From positions 1 through 29,331 of the forward strand of contig JABDKS010000757.1 of NCBI GenBank assembly GCA_013002105.1: a stretch of 29,331 nucleotides of DNA. The letters run 5' to 3'. How positions within the stretch are numbered: the first letter of the stretch is position 1; every line of letters starts with the position of its first letter. The notes below the pieces were generated by a model. That model saw only the letters and a program-made list of their open reading frames with translations. It did not search any database and was not told where the DNA came from. This stretch comes from Pirellulaceae bacterium (GTDB lineage Bacteria > Planctomycetota > Planctomycetia > Pirellulales > Pirellulaceae). Made by a program: the position numbers and the translations under genes. Of this stretch, positions 17,465 to 24,313 are shown piece by piece.

Positions 17465-18382
17465 TTAGTTTAGTCGATTGGATTCTTTCTGGGGCCAATG
17501 CTGCGAGACCACGAAGATGCGGGAGACTTCAGCGAAATGTTGCTGGTCTGGTTGCAATTGACTGATCAAAACGGGACGGTCGGTCTTGCCGAAGTGTCTC
17601 TGCAGAGTGTTGATCAGGGCACTCGGCGTCAGCAGGTCCGGATCGTCTTCGTTGGCGATCTCGGCGGACAACCAATGTGGTTTGCGAAGAATCCGATAGC
17701 GGGATGCCGGTGACGCGTCGAGGGAGTCGATTTGGGAGCTGCGAAGCCAGTGGCCGCGAGCGTGATCAGACGACAATCGCTTGGGCAAACGCTCGGGCGG
17801 CGGCAGATCGAGCGCATAGAAGATCCGACCTTTGACATAGGCTTGCCGAATTTGTACGTCGGGAAATTGGGATTGGCTCAGTGGTAACTGATGCGAGTAC
17901 AGCCGATCCATTTTTCGCTCGAACGTATCGGACGCATTGGGGCCGATGAAATGACTGGGCGAGAAATTGTCGTGCGGAAAGTGAAGGTAAAACTTCACTG
18001 CAATCTCCCAATGGGTCACGCGATCCTGTTCATCACGAAAGATCAAGTCGATTTCGCCGATCGTTCGATTCGCGTCGCGGACTTGCTGCGACCGAGCGAG
18101 GATCGGCAAACGACGAACGTGCTCGAGGTAGTAGTGCACCAGGTGTTCAAAATAATGACCGACACGATGGCCGGTGAACTTTTGCAAACAGTGGGCCAAA
18201 TGATCGGGATCGATTTGCGCCCGGTTGAGTTGCGCTGGTTCGATTCGCGCCGGTTCGATTTGCGCTGGCTCGATCCGGGGCGATTCGATCCCCTGGACCG
18301 CGTCGGCGTTGGTCACCAGCGACGGGCTGTTGACGACCCACAGCAGATCGCGAATTAGCCGATTGGTTTGTAACGACGTCAT
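17465..18382 (-). CDS. DUF1853 protein (nuclease-fold) with repeated pentapeptides
   Basis: The 305-residue protein starts at the ATG at 18382, because GGGAGG lies ten bases upstream and the family opens with the LIRDLLWVVNSPSL stretch seen at once. An ATG at 18409 is an alternative. The conserved core GEIDLIFRDE followed by HWEIAVKFYLHF has the D...ExK layout of PD-(D/E)xK nucleases, to which DUF1853 has been related. FERKMDRLYSHQLPL and a C-terminal HWLSAEI/PVLISQL also fit. Between residues about 32 and 61 an insert of six five-residue units occurs (IESPR, IEPAQ, IEPAR, IEPAQ, LNRAQ, IDPDH). The cellular role of the family is unknown. It is probably in an operon with the isomerase and DUF1080 genes. 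Confidence 0.82.
   Translation of the reverse strand: MTSLQTNRLIRDLLWVVNSPSLVTNADAVQGIESPRIEPAQIEPARIEPAQLNRAQIDPDHLAHCLQKFTGHRVGHYFEHLVHYYLEHVRRLPILARSQQVRDANRTIGEIDLIFRDEQDRVTHWEIAVKFYLHFPHDNFSPSHFIGPNASDTFERKMDRLYSHQLPLSQSQFPDVQIRQAYVKGRIFYALDLPPPERLPKRLSSDHARGHWLRSSQIDSLDASPASRYRILRKPHWLSAEIANEDDPDLLTPSALINTLQRHFGKTDRPVLISQLQPDQQHFAEVSRIFVVSQHWPQKESNRLN
18200..18289 (-). repeat. Six 15 bp in-frame repeats in the DUF1853 gene
   Basis: Six consecutive 15-base units encode the pentads I-E-P-A-(Q/R) and close variants. The period is visible in DNA as recurring TTCGATT and GCGC(T/C)GG on the plus strand. The repeat keeps frame, so slippage would change protein length in five-residue steps without breaking the gene. 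Confidence 0.75.
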
Positions 18383-18448
18383 ATCGCGATCGCCTCCCGA
18401 CAGCCACATCGTGTGATCGTCCCCGCCCGGGGCCCTGTCGAAGTGCGA

Positions 18449-19396
18449 TTATTGATCCATCGCCAATTGTACGACGGCCTTCGATTTCTCAAGACCTTCT
18501 TTGCAAACCGCCAATGCATCTCGCTCCCAATATTCGGGGTTAAATAGTTCGAGAGAGAAGGCACCTTGGAATCCGTGGTCCAGTAGCTGTCGGATGATGC
18601 CGGGCAGATCACAGACACCGTCGCCGGGGAAGACGCGATGTTTGTCGCCGATTTCTGCCAGTGGCGGGTCGGCGGGATAGTCGTTCATATGGAAGCAATG
18701 CATCCGAGCGGCTTCGATCATGCCCAGGCCGGCAAAATCATTTCCGCCTTTGTAGATGTGATAAAAGTCGGGCAGGACACAGGCACTTGGATGCCCGGCG
18801 CCGGTCGACACGTAGGCCAGTTCGCTTAGCTTGCTGAGCGTTTTGGAGAATCCCCAAAGCTCCAGTTGCGGAATGACCCCGGTTTGGTCGCCGACTTTCA
18901 GCAGGTCGTGATAACGTTGGGCGATCACGTCCAGCGGCGGTGAATTTTGGTCGCCTTTGTGGGCACCGACCGGCGGTGCGGCCAAGTGGGTGCCGCCGAT
19001 CGCTTTGACCAGTTCCATGTCCTTACGAGCTTGTTCCAGTCCCGCGGCGCGGGACTGGTCGTCGTCGACGATCCAATTGGCGAAACCGATCGCGCTAACG
19101 ACGGTCAGTCCCGCATCGGCGATTTGCTTTTTGAGATCCGACAGATTGCCGCCGCCATCGACAAACTGCTCGATGTCGCGAATCCACGGTTCGATGCCAT
19201 CGTAGCCCGCTTGGGCCACCACGCTGACTTGTTGATCGATCGGGAGTTTTTGACCGCGAATGGTGCTGGTATTGAGCGCAAATTGAACAGGCATATTGGA
19301 TGGAGAATGAGAAGCAGCGTGAAGGGAAACGGAATTCATCGTGCAGGCGGCTGTCACAGCGCCCGATGCGATCAAAAAATCACGGCGATTGGTCAT
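18449..19396 (-). CDS. Tat-exported TIM-barrel sugar isomerase/epimerase
   Basis: The 315-residue protein opens with a twin-arginine signal (TNRRDFLIASGAVTAAC), so it should be exported folded. The domain starts near residue 37 (VQFALNTSTIRGQ) and has the xylose-isomerase-like TIM-barrel pattern: AQAGYDGIEPW, ADAGLTVVSAIGFANW, IGGTHLAAPP, LELWGFS, YHIYKGGNDF, CFHMNDYPA and GFQGAFSLELFN. Acidic and His residues of the metal site are visible in E-x-W, H-M-N-D and S-L-E-L-F. The start at 19396 is fixed by the Tat motif; 45 upstream in-frame codons are not credible. Relatives act on sugar phosphates or 3-keto sugars; the substrate is unknown. It probably heads an operon with the DUF1853 and DUF1080 genes. 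Confidence 0.87.
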   Translation of the reverse strand: MTNRRDFLIASGAVTAACTMNSVSLHAASHSPSNMPVQFALNTSTIRGQKLPIDQQVSVVAQAGYDGIEPWIRDIEQFVDGGGNLSDLKKQIADAGLTVVSAIGFANWIVDDDQSRAAGLEQARKDMELVKAIGGTHLAAPPVGAHKGDQNSPPLDVIAQRYHDLLKVGDQTGVIPQLELWGFSKTLSKLSELAYVSTGAGHPSACVLPDFYHIYKGGNDFAGLGMIEAARMHCFHMNDYPADPPLAEIGDKHRVFPGDGVCDLPGIIRQLLDHGFQGAFSLELFNPEYWERDALAVCKEGLEKSKAVVQLAMDQ

Positions 19397-19503
19397 GGAG
19401 TGCTCGATGTTGTGAGGCGCGACGTGTGATAAAGTCCTGTGCGCGGCGGGCTTGGTAGTGGTTGAACCATCGCAAAAAGTCGCTTCGTGATAGTCGCAGG
19501 GCC

Positions 19504-19580
19504 GTTTTCCTACCGGCCGCCATTGCCGCAATCGGCCCTACCAGCGATTGGCCGGTGGGAACCGGCCCTACCGGTTGGCG
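19504..19580. repeat. GGCC-rich double hairpin repeat cluster
   Basis: TCGGCCCTACC (19532-19542) and CCGGCCCTACC (19562-19572) are near-identical direct repeats. GGCCGGT-GGGA-ACCGGCC (19550-19567) is a seven-base-pair hairpin with a four-base loop. A second fold pairs GGCCG (19515-19519) with CGGCC (19533-19537), with ATTGC/GCAAT inside. This matches the general look of dispersed planctomycete intergenic repeats; function unknown. Confidence 0.6.
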
Positions 19581-19769
19581 GACATTTTTCGATGGATGCG
19601 GTCGTTGTGTGCGGGGCGGGACGCTACAGATTAGCAAGAAAGGTGGTTCGGGTGTTCGTGACCACGACAATGGTGAATTGACCGGCCGCAGTTCAATGGA
19701 CCACATCTTAATCGCCCGCGCGGCGATTGCGTGCTGTCCGCGCCGAGCCAGCGCATTTTCAGATTTCAT

Positions 19770-19821
19770 GTAGGTCAGGACCTGTCCTGGCAAAGTCGCG
19801 CCAGGACAGGTCCTGGCCTAC
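19770..19821. repeat. Paired-arm palindromic element, copy 1
   Basis: The 22-base arms at 19770-19791 and 19800-19821 are complementary with one mismatch around an 8-base loop. Each arm carries AGGACCTGTCCT, itself an imperfect palindrome. It sits 18 bases beyond the stop of the secreted-protein gene (19840), where a transcription terminator is expected. A second copy of the same element lies at 26756-26811. Confidence 0.8.
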
Positions 19822-19839
19822 GGCAATGATGAAAATGCT

Positions 19840-20436
19840 TTAGCGTCGCAATCGGGACATTCGCAGTGCCTGGTCGGCGGAACTACCAAAGACACGTTTG
19901 AATTCTTGTGTTGCCAGTTGACCCAGGCCCGGTGTGAGGACTTCGATCGCCATCTGATAACTGGCAAACGCGGCCGAATGATTCCCGGCCCGGTATTCTT
20001 TGCGGGCGTGGCGTACGAGTGCTTTGCCTTCGACGTCGGGATCGATCGGCGCACGATGGGTCACTCCAGCACGAGCCTCTTTTTCGCGCTGGCGACGAAG
20101 AAATTCTTGCGGTGTGCCGCCGAGTAATTGACGGTCGATTTCGTTGTGGTCGATGATGTGGACCGTGGCGGTCGCTTGGGAAAGTCCCTGATCGGCGCCG
20201 AAGGCGCGTTGCATCCCGCGGCGTGTCGATCCCATCGCGGACCGTTTGACACTGCCCAAATGTGCCGTGCCACCGTCGGGAACAACCACGGTGCCTTGAT
20301 AGGAAAAACTGGAGAACGATGGTAGTTGGACGGTCGTTGGCAATTGGGTTTGCGCGTCGGCATCGCGGGATGTTGACGCCGTGATCAAGCCAACCATCAA
20401 ACAAGAGATAACGATTCGACCGGCGTGTTTCAGCAT
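19840..20436 (-). CDS. Secreted protein of unknown function, overlapping msrA
   Basis: I do not recognise the family. The 198-residue protein has a signal peptide (about 1-28, ending DADAQTQ), then a stretch rich in Ser, Thr and Gln. A basic, helix-prone middle (TPQEFLRRQREKEARAG) and a C-terminal region with a single TPR-like helix pair (about 145-180: ALVRHARKEYRAGNHSAAFA and SYQMAIEVL) follow. Its ATG lies seven bases inside the end of msrA, so the two should be co-translated. Co-transcription with an exported repair enzyme suggests a periplasmic or envelope role, but nothing more can be said. Confidence 0.72.
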   Translation of the reverse strand: MLKHAGRIVISCLMVGLITASTSRDADAQTQLPTTVQLPSFSSFSYQGTVVVPDGGTAHLGSVKRSAMGSTRRGMQRAFGADQGLSQATATVHIIDHNEIDRQLLGGTPQEFLRRQREKEARAGVTHRAPIDPDVEGKALVRHARKEYRAGNHSAAFASYQMAIEVLTPGLGQLATQEFKRVFGSSADQALRMSRLRR

Positions 20437-21068
20437 GGGTCTTTTTCTTTCCGCTTCAAAACGTTGTTGGCCTTGCGAACTTTTTTGGCCACGACGGCGC
20501 GGCAGTAGCTCGCGTTGGGGTTCTTGCGAAAATAATCTTGATGGTATTCCTCGGCCGGGTAGAACTTCGCGGCCTTCTCCAGTTTAGTAACGATCGGTCG
20601 TCGAAAATCCGAAGCGATCGACTGAATGTATTTTTCGGCAGCCTTCTTCTCTTCGTCATCGTGGTAGAAAATGCTGCTGCGATACTGGGTTCCTTCGTCG
20701 GCCCCTTGTTTGTTCAGCGAGGTCGGGTCATGGGTTTTGAAAAACAGACTCAGGAGCTCTTCGAAACAGACTTTGTCGGGATCGTAATAGATCTCGACGG
20801 CTTCGGCGTGATTGGTCGTGCCAGTGAGGACTTGTTTGTAAGTGGGATTGGCGGTGTTGCCACCGATGTAGCCCGACACGACGTCGTTGACACCCTCCAT
20901 GCGCTCAAAGACGGCTTCGGTACACCAAAAGCACCCACCAGCCAATGTCGCGACCTTTTCACTCGGTCCAGTGGCGGATTCGTTGGGTGCGTCGGCAGCT
21001 TGAGAGGTGACGGTCGCGGTGGCAAAGAAGCAGGTGAGCAGCAGGGAAACGCGGAAAATCGATTTCAT
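20430..21068 (-). CDS. msrA: Exported peptide-methionine (S)-S-oxide reductase MsrA
   Basis: The 212-residue protein reduces methionine-S-sulfoxide in oxidised proteins. The active-site motif GCFWC is at residues 45-49, with Cys46 the nucleophile. The family follow-ons GYIGGNTANPTYKQV, HAEAVEIYYDP, FFKTHDPTSLNKQG, GTQYRSSIF and AEEYHQDYF are all present. It ends in a Cys (KEKDPC) that could be the resolving residue. The ATG at 21068 gives a clear signal peptide (MKSIFRVSLLLTCFFATATV, cut near SQAADA), so the enzyme is exported. Most bacterial MsrA proteins are cytoplasmic. An in-frame upstream extension to 21161 is not credible. It overlaps the next gene by seven bases. Confidence 0.93.
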   Translation of the reverse strand: MKSIFRVSLLLTCFFATATVTSQAADAPNESATGPSEKVATLAGGCFWCTEAVFERMEGVNDVVSGYIGGNTANPTYKQVLTGTTNHAEAVEIYYDPDKVCFEELLSLFFKTHDPTSLNKQGADEGTQYRSSIFYHDDEEKKAAEKYIQSIASDFRRPIVTKLEKAAKFYPAEEYHQDYFRKNPNASYCRAVVAKKVRKANNVLKRKEKDPC

Positions 21069-21213
21069 TCTTGGGAACCTTTGTGGCCTCTTGCAAACGG
21101 AAGCGGGATGGAGAACAGTCTTTGGATCGACTGCCAACCATCTATCATGATACGCGGTCAACCCATGGATCGTACAACATCGGCTTTGTCAAAAAGTGGA
21201 ATTTAGCATCGAA

Positions 21214-21663
21214 ATGGCGTCCTTTTTTGATCTGCACCACACTGTTTTGCCCAGTGAAATAGATACTCAACAGCACGTTCACAATTTGCGTTATTTGCAA
21301 TGGACGCTGTGGGCCGCGGGCGAGCATTCCAAGGCCTGTGGCTGGGACCGTGATGCTGCTATGCAGGAGGGTTACGGATGGGTGGTCCGCAGCCACGACG
21401 TCACCTATCGTGCTGCGGCAGTCGCCGGAGACGAGATTATCGTGCGGACCTGGGTCAGCGACGCCGCCCGGTTTGCCTCGCGCCGCAAGTACGTTGTCTG
21501 CCGACCGGCTGACAAGACCGTCCTGACCCGCGTGGAAACCCGCTGGGTCTATGTCAATCTGAAGGAGCACAAAGTGGTGGCGATTCCCGATGATGTGAGA
21601 GCCCAGATCACGATCGCCCAATCCGTACCGCCATTACCGTGGGAGCAAGCCGATGACCAATGA
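21214..21663 (+). CDS. Hotdog-fold acyl-CoA thioesterase (4HBT family)
   Basis: The 149-residue protein is cytoplasmic and has a single 4-hydroxybenzoyl-CoA-thioesterase-type hotdog domain. EIDTQQHVHNLRYLQW matches the D-x(4-5)-H-V-N-N-x-x-Y-x-x-W active-site box, with the usual second Asn-site residue replaced (HVHN). VRSHDVTYRAAAVAGDEIIVRTWV and ETRWVYVNLKEHKVV are the conserved strands. The substrate is an unknown acyl-CoA. The ATG at 21214 is preferred; an in-frame GTG at 21196 adds six residues. It overlaps the next gene by eleven bases. Confidence 0.85.
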   Translation: MASFFDLHHTVLPSEIDTQQHVHNLRYLQWTLWAAGEHSKACGWDRDAAMQEGYGWVVRSHDVTYRAAAVAGDEIIVRTWVSDAARFASRRKYVVCRPADKTVLTRVETRWVYVNLKEHKVVAIPDDVRAQITIAQSVPPLPWEQADDQ

Positions 21664-22123
21664 TACTGCCGACTTGGGTGTCCATCATCGGGCAACCCAA
21701 GGCCCGGGTTTGCGCTGGCTGCTGTTGTACCTGCGTTTTGTCGGCGGGTTTACCTTGTTGGCCTTTGCCGCGGCGATGATGCCCGAGGGCTGGATGATCA
21801 CGATCGCCAAGTTGTTAACCATCGATCCCTTTCCCGATTCGCCTTTAACCTTCTATCTGGCCCGAAACCTATCGTTGCTTTATGGATTCATTGGCATCGG
21901 GCTGTTGGTGATTGCCAGTGACTTACGACGTTATCGACCGCAGGTTCGACTGCTGGCGTTCGGCACGATGGCTTTTGGGATCTTGCAAGTCGTTTGCAAC
22001 AGCATGTCGTCACTGCCGTGGTGGTGGTCGTTTGGCGAAGGACTATCGACGGTCGGCGGTGGGATCTTGATGTACTATCTGGACTCCAGGGCAGGCGAGT
22101 CAAACGATGCTCCGCAGCGGTGA
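21653..22123 (+). CDS. Four-helix membrane protein, unknown function
   Basis: I do not recognise the family. The 156-residue protein has four hydrophobic segments: LLLYLRFVGGFTLLAFAAAM, ARNLSLLYGFIGIGLLVIA, VRLLAFGTMAFGILQVVC and a weaker GLSTVGGGILMYYL. The start is well placed: GGGAG lies seven bases before the ATG, and the frame overlaps the thioesterase gene by eleven bases, so the two are translationally coupled. A small membrane helper of fatty-acyl metabolism is a guess from context only. Confidence 0.75.
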   Translation: MTNDTADLGVHHRATQGPGLRWLLLYLRFVGGFTLLAFAAAMMPEGWMITIAKLLTIDPFPDSPLTFYLARNLSLLYGFIGIGLLVIASDLRRYRPQVRLLAFGTMAFGILQVVCNSMSSLPWWWSFGEGLSTVGGGILMYYLDSRAGESNDAPQR

Positions 22124-22166
22124 GTGCGAAACGCGATGACGCTGCGGCGACCTGGATGCGATCGTG

Positions 22167-22817
22167 TCAGTCAAACACGAGTGATTGGATTTGATCGATT
22201 GACTGTCGCGTTTGCGAATTCGTTTGCAGCGGCGGGATGGGTTCCAAGAAATCTTCGGGTAATCCTTTTTGCATCAAGAATTGCCGTGTCTGTTCGATAT
22301 CACCGTCACGGAATGACTCGGCTTGTTGATACAGCGGAACACCCAAGATGGCATCGGCGACCTGCGTGACCACAATTCGCCAACGAGTTTCGTTGCAGCT
22401 ATCGACGTCGACGTTGGGCGGACGTTCGTTTTGCTCGATGAATGCATCGATGGTGCGTTGTCGCCACAAGAAACAATCCAACCCAGATGCTTCGACAATG
22501 TGATCGTGATCCTGTTGATCGATCTCCATCAAAACCTGATCAATGATGTTGGCAAAGATTGCATCAACGGTTGCTTCCAGCATGGCGGCCGGGGATGGCG
22601 GCGGTGCGTCGGTTAGCAGTGCGACGGTGACTCGGTCAAGTAACCACAGTCGTTGCGCGGCGTCCCAATTGTCGAACCAAGCAATCGCGTATTCGTGTTG
22701 CTGTTTGCCGTCAGCAAACTCGTCGACCAGTTGATCGACCATCGTTCCGATGGCAGCACGCACCAATTGGGCTTCGTCCCCCACCAGCATTCTCGGTCCG
22801 TTAGTCGTCGACCACAT
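22167..22817 (-). CDS. Acidic protein of unknown function following the glycosyltransferase
   Basis: I do not recognise the family. The 216-residue soluble protein is acidic and probably all-helical, with runs such as LVRAAIGTMVDQLVDEFADG, AAMLEATVDAIFANIIDQVL and DQQDHDHIVEA. It has no signal peptide or membrane segment. The ATG at 22817 is chosen because GAGG lies nine bases upstream. A TTG at 22832 would overlap the glycosyltransferase stop. On the ATG call the gene begins 11 bases after that stop, so co-transcription is likely. Confidence 0.7.
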   Translation of the reverse strand: MWSTTNGPRMLVGDEAQLVRAAIGTMVDQLVDEFADGKQQHEYAIAWFDNWDAAQRLWLLDRVTVALLTDAPPPSPAAMLEATVDAIFANIIDQVLMEIDQQDHDHIVEASGLDCFLWRQRTIDAFIEQNERPPNVDVDSCNETRWRIVVTQVADAILGVPLYQQAESFRDGDIEQTRQFLMQKGLPEDFLEPIPPLQTNSQTRQSIDQIQSLVFD

Positions 22818-22828
22818 CGTTACTCGCC

Positions 22829-24280
22829 TCAACTACTGCGTCCTGATATTCTACGATCATGGGGCAGAATTCCAGCAGCCAGAATGGCGATCGCGGGAAC
22901 AATCGGAGCGCGCATACGTAGATTACTCCAGTAGACCGCATGCACTGCCGAGAGGGTCAGGGCGAGCGTCCAGATCGCCCACCACTTACGCGAAAACGCT
23001 TCGCGTCCGAGCCGCCAGAGTGTCGCGACCGCGGCCAGATACACCAGCGTGTAAAACAAGCCAACCACTAATATCGGCGTCCACGACCGACCCGACGTGT
23101 GGTGTGGTAGTGGTGACCACAATCGACCCACGCGAACCAGACACGACCAAAGAAACATTCCCCGCTGACGATCGATGGTCGCGCGGGCGGCTAAGTAGGC
23201 ACGTTGATCGTCGTCATGTTCGGTGACCGGTTCGCGCTGGTCCGTGCTGGCATCGTGCTGGGCGTTGTTAATGTTCCGTTGACTGGGCCAATCTTGATTC
23301 CAAAAGTCGGCCGTTTGCGGATCGCCATCGTAGCGATGTGCGTAAGCGTTCAAAAAAGGTTGCGCGTCCCAGGCATCTCCCCAAGATCCGTTTTGCAAGT
23401 AATCGTAAAACGACGGATTGTTCGCTAGCAGCAACGTGTAACCACCATGACTGGTCGCCCATACCGGATGCCCGATGGCGTGCTGATTTCGCAACGTCCA
23501 GGCAACCACTGCGATGGCAACGATGGTGCCGACAACCAGTGCTCGAGCAATTCGCCGCAGGCGGGTCCGTTGCCGCAGTCGTGCATCGCGGCAGACAAAG
23601 TAGGAGGCAAACGTCAACCATACCGCCCAGACCAAAAATGTCGGTCGACACAGATACGCCAATGCCAAGAGCAATCCGAGCACGATCGGCCAGGTGGCCG
23701 GTAGTCGCGCGGGCGGGTTGGGTGACTGATTATCCGAAGACGGTAAATCTGCGGACCGGGCCCACCACCAGATGATTGCGATCGCGATCGTGGTCGCCAG
23801 CGTTTCGGTCATGATCTGAGTCGATTGCTGTGTCAGGATCGGGTCGATCGCAACCAGCAATCCCGCAGCCATGGTGGCCGGTCCCATACGGCCCCGATCG
23901 ATTAATCGGCCGCAAGTTAGCATGGTCAGCCAAACGGTAATGGTTGCCAGAACCAAATGCAGCAGGGCCACCGCCAGCCGCGACAGTTCGCCTCCGGGGC
24001 TGAACCAAGACAATAGATAAGGGTACAGTGGCGGTCGAAAAGCGGTCGCCCTGCCCTGCCCCTGCGGATCGGGCAGTCCGTAGACGCCGGTTTCCGAGAG
24101 CGTTTGAGCCAACGCACGGTAAGCATCGGGATCGGCTGAGAAGGAATCGAAGTTCCAAAACGTGATCGCAGCGCGGATCGCCAACGTGATCGCCAAGACC
24201 ACCAAGATGCGAAACCGATCGATGCGATCCATTGAAGCCAATGTCGTTTCCCAAAGCGGCATCGGATCTCGATACGTCAT
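22829..24280 (-). CDS. Membrane glycosyltransferase, GT39/ArnT-like (PMT_2 type)
   Basis: The 483-residue protein has about ten membrane segments and a long soluble loop. The first extracytoplasmic loop contains FSADPDAYRALAQTL, with the acidic residues expected to bind divalent metal and polyprenyl-phosphate sugar. ATAFRPPLYPYLLSWFSPGG matches the RPP-x-YP motif of GT39/PMT_2 enzymes. Such enzymes move sugars from polyprenyl-phosphate carriers to proteins or lipids outside the inner membrane; donor and acceptor are unknown. The ATG at 24280 is preferred to a GTG at 24289. It is divergent from the RND gene by only 33 bases. Confidence 0.82.
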   Translation of the reverse strand: MTYRDPMPLWETTLASMDRIDRFRILVVLAITLAIRAAITFWNFDSFSADPDAYRALAQTLSETGVYGLPDPQGQGRATAFRPPLYPYLLSWFSPGGELSRLAVALLHLVLATITVWLTMLTCGRLIDRGRMGPATMAAGLLVAIDPILTQQSTQIMTETLATTIAIAIIWWWARSADLPSSDNQSPNPPARLPATWPIVLGLLLALAYLCRPTFLVWAVWLTFASYFVCRDARLRQRTRLRRIARALVVGTIVAIAVVAWTLRNQHAIGHPVWATSHGGYTLLLANNPSFYDYLQNGSWGDAWDAQPFLNAYAHRYDGDPQTADFWNQDWPSQRNINNAQHDASTDQREPVTEHDDDQRAYLAARATIDRQRGMFLWSCLVRVGRLWSPLPHHTSGRSWTPILVVGLFYTLVYLAAVATLWRLGREAFSRKWWAIWTLALTLSAVHAVYWSNLRMRAPIVPAIAILAAGILPHDRRISGRSS

Positions 24281-24313
24281 CGAGATCACTTAATAAAATA
24301 AACCAAGGTATTC
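24281..24313. promoter_or_regulatory. Very short AT-rich divergent spacer
   Basis: Only 33 bases separate the divergent starts of the glycosyltransferase and RND genes. It holds the AT-rich run TTAATAAAATAAACC (24290-24304), unusual in this GC-rich window and suitable for overlapping -10 elements. The -35 regions would fall inside the opposite genes, and leaders would be very short. An AAGG precedes the RND ATG by six bases. This is inference from composition. Confidence 0.35.

Larger units (their letters stand above)
19397..19839. other. 443-base intergenic region packed with palindromic repeats
   Basis: This lies between the isomerase start and the end of the secreted-protein gene, both minus-strand. 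It holds the GGCC-rich hairpin cluster (19504-19580) and the 52-base paired-arm element (19770-19821), listed separately. Open frames across it are products of the repeats. The promoter of the isomerase gene should lie in 19397-19500. Confidence 0.5.

Noticed and set aside
19462..19773. 103-residue plus-strand ORF in the intergenic repeats
   Set aside because: It spans the GGCC hairpin cluster; its content reflects the repeats and it has no domain or ribosome site.
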